Origin: Tubiluchus corallicola
Taxonomy: Eukaryota > Priapulida > Priapulimorpha > Priapulimorphida > Tubiluchidae
DNA length: 64,000 nucleotides
Direction: 5' to 3'
NCBI GenBank assembly: GCA_030141605.1
Contig: JAQGDQ010000225.1
Span: forward strand, 188,001-252,000
Shown: positions 10,501-19,413 of the stretch, in pieces
Layout: every line of letters starts with the position of its first letter
Numbering within the stretch: position 1 is the first letter of the stretch
The notes under the pieces: generated by a model
Databases searched by the model: none
What the model saw: only the letters and a program-made list of their open reading frames with translations
Told to the model about the DNA's origin: nothing
Made by a program: the position numbers and the translations under genes

Positions 10501-13500
10501 TTTGCAACTTGTTTAGTGATTCACCATTCTTCAGAGCATTCACCGTTAAACGGAAGATGGAAAGTAAGTGTTAGACATCTTACGGCTAAACTAGCGAGTT
10601 TTCTCGTCAACTAACTCGCAGGCGTGTTCACATCAGAGAGCAAAACTTACTACGTGTTACTCTTTGACAAAAAGTGCGACCTGACGCTCACTTCTCTGTT
10701 CGCTAAGAGAAGTGTCAAGAATAACTCGCTGAGGCGTTCATACTAGACACTAAATTCACACTCAGCAACTGTCGGAGAGTTTGCAGTTTCTACCAACAGT
10801 AACTTGCAAAGCAGTTTACACTTGCGAGTTTGCTGTTAGAGAGAGAAAACTCGCTAGTCTGAACGCGGCGTTAAGTGCATCCCTAACTAGCCATAAGCTC
10901 CTTCCAGACATTCTAACAGCAATGTATTAATGCTTGGCTTATTAAAAGTTTTTGACTTTTTAATGGAGTTCATGTGGTAACAGCTGCACAAAAATTACAC
11001 TTGACTGTTTGTCGGATGGTTGAGAAAATGTGATTTTTCAGTGGTAGCTCATCTCTCAAGGTGCTGCATGAAACTTGTTCATTTTGGCAACGATAAAGCT
11101 TAACCACGTCCTGTTCTTGCTCGGCACCAGATTCTGCTAATTAATAATGTTAGCAGCCATTTTGTTGCTTCCAAAGTCCTAAGAATAAAAGTCTGTAAAA
11201 ATGCATGTTATTAATGAGTTTTTGCTCTCCGGTCAGACATCATTTCGCACCCGACTAGAAAACATTGAGTTGCCTCTGTTTTTTGTCACCTTTAGAGACT
11301 ATGATTCAATTAATTAGTAAAAACTGTTAAAATAAATTCAGTATTTAAAAAGTTATAATATAACAAGCCCTACAATTGGTATAGTAATTCTTGAGAATAT
11401 GAGTGCAGTGTTCTAATTGGTCTGTGAAAGCAAAAAATTTTACACTCTTGATTTAGTAATATTTTCTCAAAATTATGGGTTTATAGACGATAATGTATTT
11501 TAAGTCAATTAGCTTAACATTGCCCTGTTCCAACTTTGCTTCCAAACAAAAATGTTACTTGCAATCGTTTCTTTTGTAAATTGTGAAGCAAAATCTTAAA
11601 TTCAATGTCACGCATTCTTTCATGCTGGTTCATCTTTTTATGGGTTTGTTTTTATCTCTGAGGTGCAATCCAGTTTGCAGGCTGCATCATTTTCTAGATA
11701 TTTTGTGTCTTCATAGATCTGAGTGTAGCTGCGTGGTTCGACGAAGATGATGGAAGCAAGCGTCGTGAAGTTTCATACACAATGACCGTATCGACATCAC
11801 TGGGCACCAAAGTCACATCTACCACAGAAAGTCAGGTACACTTAACTACATGATTGCACTAAAAAATGGCATCTTAGAAACTAAGATCGTCAAAGATATT
11901 TGCATTCTGAACTTAATAAATGCTTTCTGGCGAATTTGAAGTCCTTCAAAACACTCTTGATAAACAAAGCCTAAAAGAGCTTGCAAGCTCTGTATGCAAA
12001 GTAATCACTTACTTTGCATACAGAGCTTGTATTAGCAGTAACGCTGTATAAAACTTGTAAATCTAAACTCCCGAGATGACCGTTAGGTGCAGCTATGTTT
12101 TATAGTAACTGGGATGGCGATTTTATCAAATGGTGCGAACATTTTAAATTATTAAGATTTTTCTTTTCCAATTATGTAATAATTTCGAACAGGTAAGCAT
12201 AATGTAAAGTAATATAATTTTGTGTGAAAAGTTCTTTAGGATATACTTTAAAATTCCCTTTTCTGCTTTAAAGGGAATTTAAATGTTAGCTTTTCGCAAC
12301 CGTTATACCGGCAAGTTAAATTCCCTTTTCTGCTTTAAGGGGAATTTAACTTGCCGGTATAACGGTTGTGAAAAGCTAACATTTAAATTTAGTTGAATTC
12401 TGTTACAACAGTGGGGCCTCTTAGTGGACCTAACCTAAAGTTTGCAGCCCAAATTGGTGGCATTGGATGTTAGTTGCCAACATAGAGCTAAAATTAATTG
12501 AAAAACTAAGAGTTTCAACCTTTATAGTGTGGCTTCATAAAAAATTACATAATTTACAATTTGACTGGTGTTTTAGGTTACATTCCTTTAGTTAAGGAGG
12601 CCCTCCTTAGTTAATGCTAATTGTGAATTTTTAATGTTTATTTGAACAAGTCAAAAAGCTACAAAAATACAGAGAAAGTGCAAGAATTCTTATATTAGTC
12701 CACTTCCCATACTTTCAGTCTGAAGTGGATGTAGGTGTTCAAAATGCCAAGACGCATTGAGTAAGAAGCAGTACGTAAAGTGCGTAGAAAGGTTCGATAA
12801 GCTATATATATGACAAAAGTGTGTTTTAAGACAAAATTCATCCCAGCATGAGACACCAAATGTGTAAGAAGGAATATTATGTTAATATTCCCCTTTCTTT
12901 TGCAGATGGTCTATGGTAACAGTAGAGCTGGTAAAGTGTACATAGTACTAGCTGAGGTTGTCAGTTCCGGATTTCCGTACTGCGATGTTTTCTACATAGT
13001 CAACAATTACTGCATAACCAAAGTCTCACCGAAAGATTGTCATCTACTAGTGGCCTGTCGAGTTGTGTACAGAAAGCAGCCGTGGGGCCTAGTCAAGTGT
13101 AAGTTTTGTATTTGTTAGTGCATCAAATGCTAAAATCTGTACTGAGGACTTAAATAGGGGCACTGCTGCGGCTGTAAGAATTTATTGTACATGATACAAG
13201 TACAAAAAGAATTCTTGCTTCAAATATTGAACAGCACATATTAATAGAAGAACCGCCATTGATTGAAAGTATAACCAAGTAGTCACGATGTGTAATTAAG
13301 TATTGAAAGAACAAAATTGTAGCAGACCATCATTCAACAATAGAACAGAGCAATAGACAAGGCAAGATGACAGCTCCAGGGATGAGAATTTTCTGCGGAT
13401 ACGCGGAATTCCGAGTTTTTGGAAGACCAGTAGTGCCATTTTTGTAAATCGCGTAAATTCGTTGAGAAAATGTTTACGGACCCAGTACATTATTTCACAG

Positions 13501-16500
13501 GCTGACCGCTAGTTGGCAGACCGCCACTTTGTTTACATCACGTACATCAGTGTAACCACGTGTATATCTCTATGTATAAAAATGTAGAATCAATTGTGCG
13601 GAGTTATTTGAGTCAATTGCAGACAGTTTTTATATACTTTTGCATAGGAGCGGCCAGCGCATAGGCGTTTTTGAGAAAATTAGGTATCATGTATCCTTGA
13701 TGGTTAAGTATTTTAAATTATGCATGAAACAAGGTAATTGATATTTTAAGTCCACTTAGAGGCTCTCATGGTCACAAAATTGCAATTTCAACCCCATTAG
13801 TGGCCTAGGTGGCCCCAAAACCCCCGGCCTGTTTCAGAGTTTTTTGCAATTTGTCATTCTCATCCCTGGACAGCTCTACAGACTGTCATTACTGCCTTTC
13901 TAGCTGAAGCTAGTTTAATTCAAACACGTTTTATTTTAATTCGTAGTCTAAATGCCAGAATTGACGAATTTGTAATTAAGTTCAACCGAATGCGCTGATA
14001 ATTTCGGCTACACCTAAGTTTGGCTCTGTTGTCTAAGCTTGTTACACGGCGCTAACCTGCAGGCATGATGGCTGTTTGTTTACTGACTATACTTGTCTAT
14101 AATACAGTATGCTATTTAGTACACTCAATGCTCTCTACGACTTTAAAAATAAATATAAACCTACCTCAACCAACCAATTTGATCTTTTTAATGCTATTTG
14201 CATTTTACAATGTGTGTCAGCCGTTTGGTGTCCCATATTGAAAGTAAATTGATTCTTTTTCAGCGCTTATTGAAAAAAATGCATTCCAGGGAGCTGCAGA
14301 GCACTTTAGTTGTCTTGGTAAGTAAAGGATTTTCCATAAGAAGTTGTGAATTATTCGCTTTCATTTAAATTTTTGCTAAAAAAGAAATTAAGGAAAAGCT
14401 GCTCGATTTTTATGCGGTATCTCATTTTGACATGTTTTAAGTATTAATACAATAGTTGTCGACTTACGACCATAATCAGTTCCAATCAAACCAGTATTTT
14501 CGAGTGTTGGGCCCTTACACTCAAAATGTTGTGTGTGTACCACACACTAACTATGGTGGTGCCTACAGACGAATTTATTGAAATAGATAACAAGTTAAAA
14601 TTAATTTGCTTAAAAAATAGAAGGAAATGTAAATTACAATTAATTTTGTATAATTAATTAATTAAGTTGTGATTGTATCATAAAGTCAAGTAGTCTTTAA
14701 GTTGCACTGGTCATAAATCAATGACAACCTGTAGAAGTTTTAATAGCTATAATAATTACAAAGTATTTTTTATAAAAGTTATCATGTTTTCCTTTAAACT
14801 GCTCGAAAAACATCAACATGCCGTTTTTAATGCAATAGCCAACTTGAACAAACAACAGATTATTTGTTTTTCAAAAAAAGTCACAATTTTGCTGACACTT
14901 GGATTGTGACAGAATCAGTCCATCAACAACTGCTTAACAAATACACTTAAACTTATTGGTATTTGACTTCATACAATCGTTTCGGTTGTTGTAACCCATA
15001 TTTATCTGGTACAGATGACTGTTTGCAAAAAGAAGCCATCAAGTTGGAAAAAAACTGGGGCAAGAGGAGCGTGATTTTTACCGACCAAAATATTGGAGAT
15101 GTTGCGGGGAGTGAATCGATTGCCACCCTTCCAGCACGCGTGTCTCGTATCAAGTCATTCTCACATGGTTTGTATTTGTATTCATAAGCGAGTCAATTTT
15201 GTTTAGGGATGAGTGGAATAATGTCTCATCTCAAATATCTTCTGATGTACTGTTTCATCTTAAACATTTGATGTACTATCTCATCTTGAACATCTTATGT
15301 ACTGTCTCACCTTAAACGATTATCCTTTATCATTAGATTGGTTCAGTTCCTGCAACAATTATAACATAAATGTTCATTTCCTGTCATACTTATCAGTCAA
15401 TGAATCAATGAATATTGTTTAAATGCTGGTTTCATTTGAATAATATTATGTTTATCTTGCAGGTGTTCAGGAGGCAAAAGAAGCTGTGATCCATGGACTC
15501 GGCTCATCTGATGTGCTAGTGAAAGTTATATTGGTAATGTAAGTAACGATGTTGTCTTTTCACTTTCATTGTGCAACCGTCTGTAGTTCTCAATTTTACC
15601 CTGAAGTATAAAAATGAATTTTTTTTATTGATCTAAATGTCAAGACGCACGAGCAGGGCTTTGAGCGTAAACGCTGTAGCTTTCTTATTGAATTTTGTTT
15701 GCTTAAATAGTTGAATGATCTTTATCCAGCTGATGGTTAAGCAACTTGTTCGTTTTAAGAATAAGAACCTTGACTCTTCATTTTTTGTGTACTTGCTATT
15801 AGCAGTGTTCGGAGTTCGTTTTACATTGTAACACTCATAAATAGATACAATTTCCATGCATGAGTTAAAGAGACATACACTTGCTATTGTGTAATACAGG
15901 AAAACGATTGGTCAGTCACTATACAAATATTCTTTGATTGTAACAACCTAAAGTCCTGCACAGTTACTAAAACTGCTTTATTAACAGGTGATGGGGGTGT
16001 ATAAAACCTACTCTTCTAGCTCGGAGTAGACAGGGATGTAGAAGTGGTATAATTTGACGTTTTCAGCATTTTTTTATTCCAGTTTACTGATGCTGTTGTG
16101 CGTGAATGCCATGTTGTACTACCAGTTGCGATACATTGAAATGAGAGAGCGTCGGCGTATCGACCTTTCCAGGTAATTTCTGTATTCCTGCATGTAAGAT
16201 TTTTTTGCAATCTGCTGCTTAATCACTAAAAAATGAACTTGTGAAGTGTAAAATTATCCCTGTATATACGAAAGTTGTGATCCAAGCTTGCTTCTGCGAA
16301 TAAGGCAAACTTGTTTGAAATAAAAAGTGAGGCAAAACTATGTGTCACTTCAGCAAGTACAAATCATTTGTTTAGCAGCAAAAGTTCCGACAATTTCTTC
16401 AAACTCTGTTAATCATTACTCCATAGAGACACTTGACTTTTCTTACTCGACAATTCACACTATACGCCACTATCGGCCTATTAACAGGGGAATCATACTC

Positions 16501-19413
16501 CACATTGTCTTCTATATTTTAATTTTGTGTATCAAGACATAGTGTGAGATTAACCTGATAAAAACTTTAAAGCAATACTAAATTAGGAAGTCTGAAAGAA
16601 TTTGAATCTCCACCAAGACTCGAACCCAATACTTTTGACAACCGAATGGATTTTCATCAGAACCTGGCTAAAGTACACTTCGGCCAATTCATTATCTCAT
16701 TTTAGAAGCTTATTCAGCATAACAAGAACTAGGTACTGATCCTGGCACAACTATCAACGTAATATAGTAACACAGGAATATAATACAGGAAGGCTGTAAC
16801 ATTGAGTGTGGACTACTGGTTAGTAGTTGTCACATGGCATTCGGTTTGACACCAATGATAGTATTGAGGAAAACATAATATTCCCTACAATTATTTCCTA
16901 TGATTAGTCTTTTTTTATAATACACCCCTTTAAGTGAAATGTTGATGCCAAGAAAGCGATTATCTTGGAAATTAATAACAGTACATGTTTCATTTAGTAC
17001 GTGATGTTGTGGACCACGCAAGCAAATAATGAAAAGCTAAAAATTCTGAACTGAATTGATTTTTTATGTGCTGCCAGAATGAAGTGGGCAAATCAATCAA
17101 AATGCTGAACATGTGTTGTAACGTGCAGAGGAGATGGCTTCTTTTTGGAGGAAGAAAACAGAAATTTTCAATTTCTACTGCTTTAAACATTAAAAACGGA
17201 ATTTGGGTTAAATTAATTGTTTTAATTTGACCGAACTAAGCAGAAGGGACTAGTATTTATGTTACGTAACGTAATTTTGTTGTTTCTTTGGGAATTTAAT
17301 TTTTTGCAGATTGCAGTCGAATTACATTAGTCTTTTTATTCTACAAAATTAATGGGTCATGAAAGAAGACCTTGAGGCAAAGTATCTCCAGATCATGATC
17401 AGACCATCGCCACAACTGTCACAATCAAGACAACACAAACTACGCCTTTTACGACAATCGAAACATTTCCAAACCAGAAAAACATTTACGACCAATCTTC
17501 TGTGATACAGTATAACTCGAGCACCTCGGGACTGAAAAATTTGTTCGAGTTATGCGAGGATACGAGTTAGACAACATTCGTAAGAAAACAAGATTGAGTC
17601 ATTCGTCAATGCGCCTTTTACAACAATCGAAACATTTCCAAACCAGAAAAACATTTACGACCAATCTTCTGTGATACAGTATAACTCGAGCACCTCGGGA
17701 CTGAAAAATTTGTTCGAGCTATGCGAGGATACGAGTTAGCCAACATTCGTAAGAAAACAAGATTGAGTCATTCGTCAGTGTGACAATACACTACACCACG
17801 TGGAAATGACAAACTGAGGCTTTAATCAAATATCAAACAACAGTTTTTATGAATAATCAAAAATTACCGATCCATCTCTATTGTAGTTTGAGTAGCATGG
17901 TTAATAGAGTTCGGCAATAATAATATTGTGATATAGTTACTAAACAACATTCGTAAAGTCATGTTGTGTTCAACCTTCTGCTAAGGTAATACAAGAAATC
18001 TTAGCATTTTTGCTGAAACTAGCAGTTAAAATCGTAATGTGACGCACGCTTTCACGTAGGATTTCTCACTTGGGAGGCTGTTCGAGATAAGCAGGATAGT
18101 TTCACTTAGATTCTTATAAATTGTACCGGGAATTCGGTTCGAGTTATGTGATGTTTGGTAAAGAGAAAAATGAAAGGAAAAATGTGTTCCATGAGATCAG
18201 TTGGAGGTACGCAAGAATTCGAGTTATAACGGGTCTAGTTATATGTAATTTACTGTACTTGAAAATATTGTTTTTTCAGTTTGCCCACCAGTGATGCGGA
18301 ATGGGGGAAAGTGTTAGACAGGCAGAACCAGTTGCATGAGTTGGAGGTGAAACGTTGGAAAGAGATTATAGACATGACTGTACAAATGGTGGATAAGGTA
18401 ATTATGGTAGCTATGCGGCATGAAATTGTATCATTTGAACGTCCAGGAGTCACTGCCGTTTACTGCAACGCAATTATGTTGCACTCAAAAGCAGAACTTA
18501 ACCTTCACAGTAAAAGCAGTTTTAGCTGCTTGAACAAAATTCTCGATGCGTTCTGGCACCGGAAGCTCAGAATGGCTTTGAAGGAAAAATTTGCTCTCAG
18601 GAAGTAGCTTGTAATATTTAAGGTGTTCCGTAGACAATTACTGTCAATTTATGCAGTAACTGTGATGTGATTTGATATTCGAATGTGCAACTATTTCCAG
18701 TTAGGGGATAACCTGCAGAGGCGGATTAATGATTTTTAACAGGACTTTTGCTAACAACAAATGAAGGGCATAAACGTATTGATGTTGCACAACTAGGTCA
18801 ACTCTACATCCTGAACTATACTGCTCATCCTGAGATTTATTCACACATAATATTTGTGCACAAAACTGTATCTATTTAGTTAAATATTAGCTTATTAATA
18901 AAGTATCAGACCCATGCATAGGTCAGATTGCTATCAAACTTTTCAGAAACTATTAAAAGTCTCACGAAGCTCTTTTTTAATTTTTGGATCGACTTAACAG
19001 TTTTTGTTTGTACCCTGATGAATGGGAACAATTTTGTTTGTCCCGCCCTTTTGTCTGGGTTGACCAAATTGCGAGTTGCTGTTCATCAGTCTCAGCACTC
19101 CAGAGCCTATCAAAATTTAGAGCCTTATTAGCCTAATGGTTAATTTGCCCCTGATACCTTGGTATAGTGCTGCATCACAGAACTTAGGTCCTGCACAATT
19201 TGTGTAACTCTGTCGATCGCACTTACATTTTTGCCCATAGATAAATATCTAATCATTTAAGCTGATGAAAAATCTGCTCATTTACGTACAAAATGGTTGC
19301 CTGACTTTTATGTTCACTTCTTTATTGTTTCATCTCTTTTCTTTTTGTTTTCTTAGATGCAAGTTTCCCTAAAGGAACTCAAGAAAGCTTACGAGATTGT
19401 TACAAACACATAG
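4457..19413 (+). CDS. GRAMD1: GRAMD1 (Aster) family sterol transfer protein, 14 coding exons
   Basis: Coding exons: 4457-4541, 5087-5190, 6290-6466, 7347-7514, 9035-9245, 10420-10563, 11717-11835, 12906-13098, 14264-14317, 15015-15167, 15463-15538, 16083-16172, 18280-18397, 19357-19413. They sum to 1,749 bases, or 582 residues plus TAG, with every phase matching and GT-AG borders throughout. Order of parts: GRAM domain in exons 1-4 (LPDTERLLV, CFYANIFRWE, FFTSFGARDKAFLMIF, ELGLTSDDDDYVPP), acidic low-complexity linker in exon 5, VASt (START-like) domain in exons 6-10 (RKQPWGLVKSLIEKN), one membrane segment across exons 11-12 (VILVILLMLLCVNAMLYY), and a short helical tail. In vertebrates, Aster proteins sit in the ER, bind plasma-membrane phosphatidylserine through GRAM and carry cholesterol through VASt. 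The length is slightly below the vertebrate paralogues. The 5' end is uncertain; see the candidate first exon at 3347. Confidence 0.93.
4738..5000. repeat. Low-complexity GAT/AAT-rich tract in GRAMD1 intron
   Basis: Imperfect GAT, AAT and GGT triplets on the plus strand. The open frames across it, rich in Met and Ile, are an artefact of triplet repetition. Confidence 0.7.
5087..5190 (+). CDS. GRAMD1: GRAMD1 coding exon b: GRAM core
   Basis: Acceptor cttttcag, donor gtatgt. Encodes the GRAM beta-strands with CALQKDILVHGRLYMS and WLCFYANIFRWET, the most conserved part of the domain. Ends in phase 0. Confidence 0.92.
6290..6466 (+). CDS. GRAMD1: GRAMD1 coding exon c: GRAM C-terminal half
   Basis: Acceptor tctctgtag, donor gtaaga. 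Starts LTIRIKDIQSITKEKTAR and includes VIPNALQVST and KYFFTSFGARDKAF. Fifty-nine complete codons, phase 0 at both ends. Confidence 0.92.
6539..6734. repeat. Fold-back element with telomere-like (TTAGGG-related) core
   Basis: Ends are inverted copies: ACAATTCTCCACACA at 6539 and TGTGTGGGGAATTGT ending at 6734, differing at one base. Between them are many GGGTTAG, GGATTAG and GAGTTAGGG variants on the plus strand. It lies in the GRAMD1 intron after exon c. Compare the similar arrangement at 43970-44146. Confidence 0.75.
7347..7514 (+). CDS. GRAMD1: GRAMD1 coding exon d: end of GRAM region
   Basis: Acceptor cttttacag, donor gtaaga. Contains ELWQWVHQSYGDELGLTSDD, the Aster signature just after the GRAM fold, then an acidic stretch. 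Fifty-six codons, phase 0. Confidence 0.9.
8240..8841. mobile_element. Non-autonomous hAT-type element (602 bp) with 8-bp target site duplication
   Basis: The termini are CAGTACCATAGCAAG on the left and CTTGCTATGCCTCTG on the right, which share CAG and ATAGCAAG when inverted. The flanks are identical 8-mers, atctaagc at 8232-8239 and 8842-8849. An 8-bp duplication and a CAG terminus are hallmarks of the hAT superfamily. GC-rich subterminal blocks (CCCTGGGGC, CCCCGGGGC) are also inverted. No transposase frame is present. Inserted in the GRAMD1 intron between exons d and e. Confidence 0.85.
9035..9245 (+). CDS. GRAMD1: GRAMD1 coding exon e: disordered acidic linker
   Basis: Acceptor ttttttcgcag, donor gtgagt. 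Encodes Ser/Asn/Asp/Glu-rich sequence with a basic patch EKKRRQLPR and an acidic run SEDEDDDDTDDE. It fills the place of the variable linker between GRAM and VASt. Weakly conserved; supported by phase and position. Confidence 0.82.
10420..10563 (+). CDS. GRAMD1: GRAMD1 coding exon f: start of VASt domain
   Basis: Acceptor tttttgtgtcgcag, donor gtaagt. Reads VDQMFCNLFSDSPFFRAF, matching the family pattern at the start of VASt. A MITE copy begins about 17 bases after this donor. Confidence 0.9.
10581..10873. mobile_element. MITE, family A copy 1 (about 290 bp)
   Basis: Terminal inverted repeats contain CTAGCGAGTTTTCTC on the left and GAGAAAACTCGCTAG on the right, near-perfect inverses. Inside are recurring ACTCGC and GCGAGT motifs. 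A diverged second copy is at 48922-49205, with the same order of blocks (AGAGCAAAACTT, CTCACTTCTCT, GCAACTGTCGGA, CACTTGCGAGTTT). No coding capacity. Lies just inside the intron after exon f of GRAMD1. Confidence 0.8.
11717..11835 (+). CDS. GRAMD1: GRAMD1 coding exon g: VASt
   Basis: Acceptor cttcatag, donor gtacac. Reads AAWFDEDDGSKRREVSYTMT, then a TSLGTKVTSTTESQ strand. The phase joins exons f and h without a break. Confidence 0.88.
11984..12029. repeat. Perfect hairpin, 21-bp arms, 4-base loop
   Basis: CAAGCTCTGTATGCAAAGTA(A), loop TCAC, then the exact inverse. Intronic in GRAMD1 (between exons g and h). Confidence 0.9.
12251..12390. repeat. Nested inverted repeat (fold-back), arms of about 49 bp
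   Basis: A left arm from about 12278 to 12325 pairs with a right arm from about 12338 to 12387, with a 12-base spacer (TTTTCTGCTTTA). Both arms contain GCAAGTTAAATTCCC or its inverse and the ACCGTTATACCGG block; a few mismatches. Just before it, 12251-12280 holds a smaller hairpin with the same spacer motif TTTTCTGCTTTA between AAATTCCC arms, so the core occurs twice. Confidence 0.85.
12906..13098 (+). CDS. GRAMD1: GRAMD1 coding exon h: VASt core
   Basis: Acceptor cttttgcag. Contains VLAEVVSSGFPYCDVFYIVN and ends VVYRKQPWGLVK. Two overlapping donors exist (13097 gtgtaa and 13099 gtaagt). Only the second keeps the frame into SLIEKNAFQG of the next exon. Confidence 0.9.
13377..13868. mobile_element. 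Non-autonomous hAT-type MITE (492 bp) with perfect 8-bp target site duplication
   Basis: Starts CAGGGATGAGAAT and ends ATTCTCATCCCTG, a perfect terminal inverted repeat. The flanks are the identical 8-mer gacagctc at 13369-13376 and 13869-13876. The interior has no transposase frame. Lies in the GRAMD1 intron after exon h. The intact ends and duplication suggest a fairly recent insertion. Confidence 0.92.
14264..14317 (+). CDS. GRAMD1: GRAMD1 coding exon i: VASt C-terminal helix
   Basis: A 54-base micro-exon, acceptor ctttttcag, donor gtaagt. Encodes LIEKNAFQGAAEHFSCL, the helix that follows the KQPWGLVK block in all Aster proteins. Too short to be found without the protein family in mind. 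Confidence 0.88.
15015..15167 (+). CDS. GRAMD1: GRAMD1 coding exon j: juxtamembrane region
   Basis: Acceptor ctggtacag, donor gtttgt (weaker than the others). Basic, disordered sequence linking VASt to the membrane segment. Starts DDCLQKEAIKLEKNWGK. Confidence 0.8.
15211..15320. repeat. Short tandem repeat, about 3 to 4 units of 26-31 bp
   Basis: Units are built on TCTCATCTTAAACAT and TGATGTACT, diverged between copies. In the intron after exon j of GRAMD1. Confidence 0.7.
15463..15538 (+). CDS. GRAMD1: GRAMD1 coding exon k: first half of membrane segment
   Basis: Acceptor tatcttgcag. Donor gtaagt at 15539 is chosen over gtaatg at 15534, because only it continues the hydrophobic run LVILLMLLCVNAMLYY into the next exon in frame. 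Confidence 0.85.
16083..16172 (+). CDS. GRAMD1: GRAMD1 coding exon l: second half of membrane segment
   Basis: Acceptor ttttttattccag, donor gtaatt. Hydrophobic half-helix, then a basic cap QLRYIEMRERRRIDLS as expected for the border of the ER membrane. Confidence 0.87.
16605..16688 (-). pseudogene. tRNA-like relic, resembling a tRNA-Ser or a tRNA-derived SINE head
   Basis: On the minus strand a TTGGCCGAAGTG block (compare a serine tRNA A-box region), GATGAAAATCCATTCGG (compare the anticodon arm) and GGGTTCGAGTCTTGG (B box and T arm) occur in tRNA order and spacing. The anticodon stem is not well paired, so a working tRNA is unlikely. Intronic in GRAMD1. Confidence 0.4.
17443..17780. repeat. 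Tandem duplication of a 169-bp unit
   Basis: Copies 17443-17611 and 17612-17780 differ at only a few bases, such as TTTTACGAC versus TTTTACAAC. Both start CGCCTTTTAC and carry TATAACTCGAGCACCTCGGG. The high identity implies a recent duplication. In the last long intron of GRAMD1. Confidence 0.92.
18280..18397 (+). CDS. GRAMD1: GRAMD1 coding exon m: tail helix
   Basis: Acceptor gttttttcag, donor gtaatt. Reads DAEWGKVLDRQNQLHELEVK and KRWKEIIDMTVQMVDK. The pattern of W, heptads and KRWKEII resembles the end of vertebrate GRAMD1 proteins. Confidence 0.88.
19357..19413 (+). CDS. GRAMD1: GRAMD1 terminal coding exon
   Basis: Acceptor tgttttcttag. Encodes MQVSLKELKKAYEIVTNT and a TAG stop at 19411-19413. 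Phase 0 matches the previous exon. Confidence 0.87.
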   Translation: MQVSLKELKKAYEIVTNT

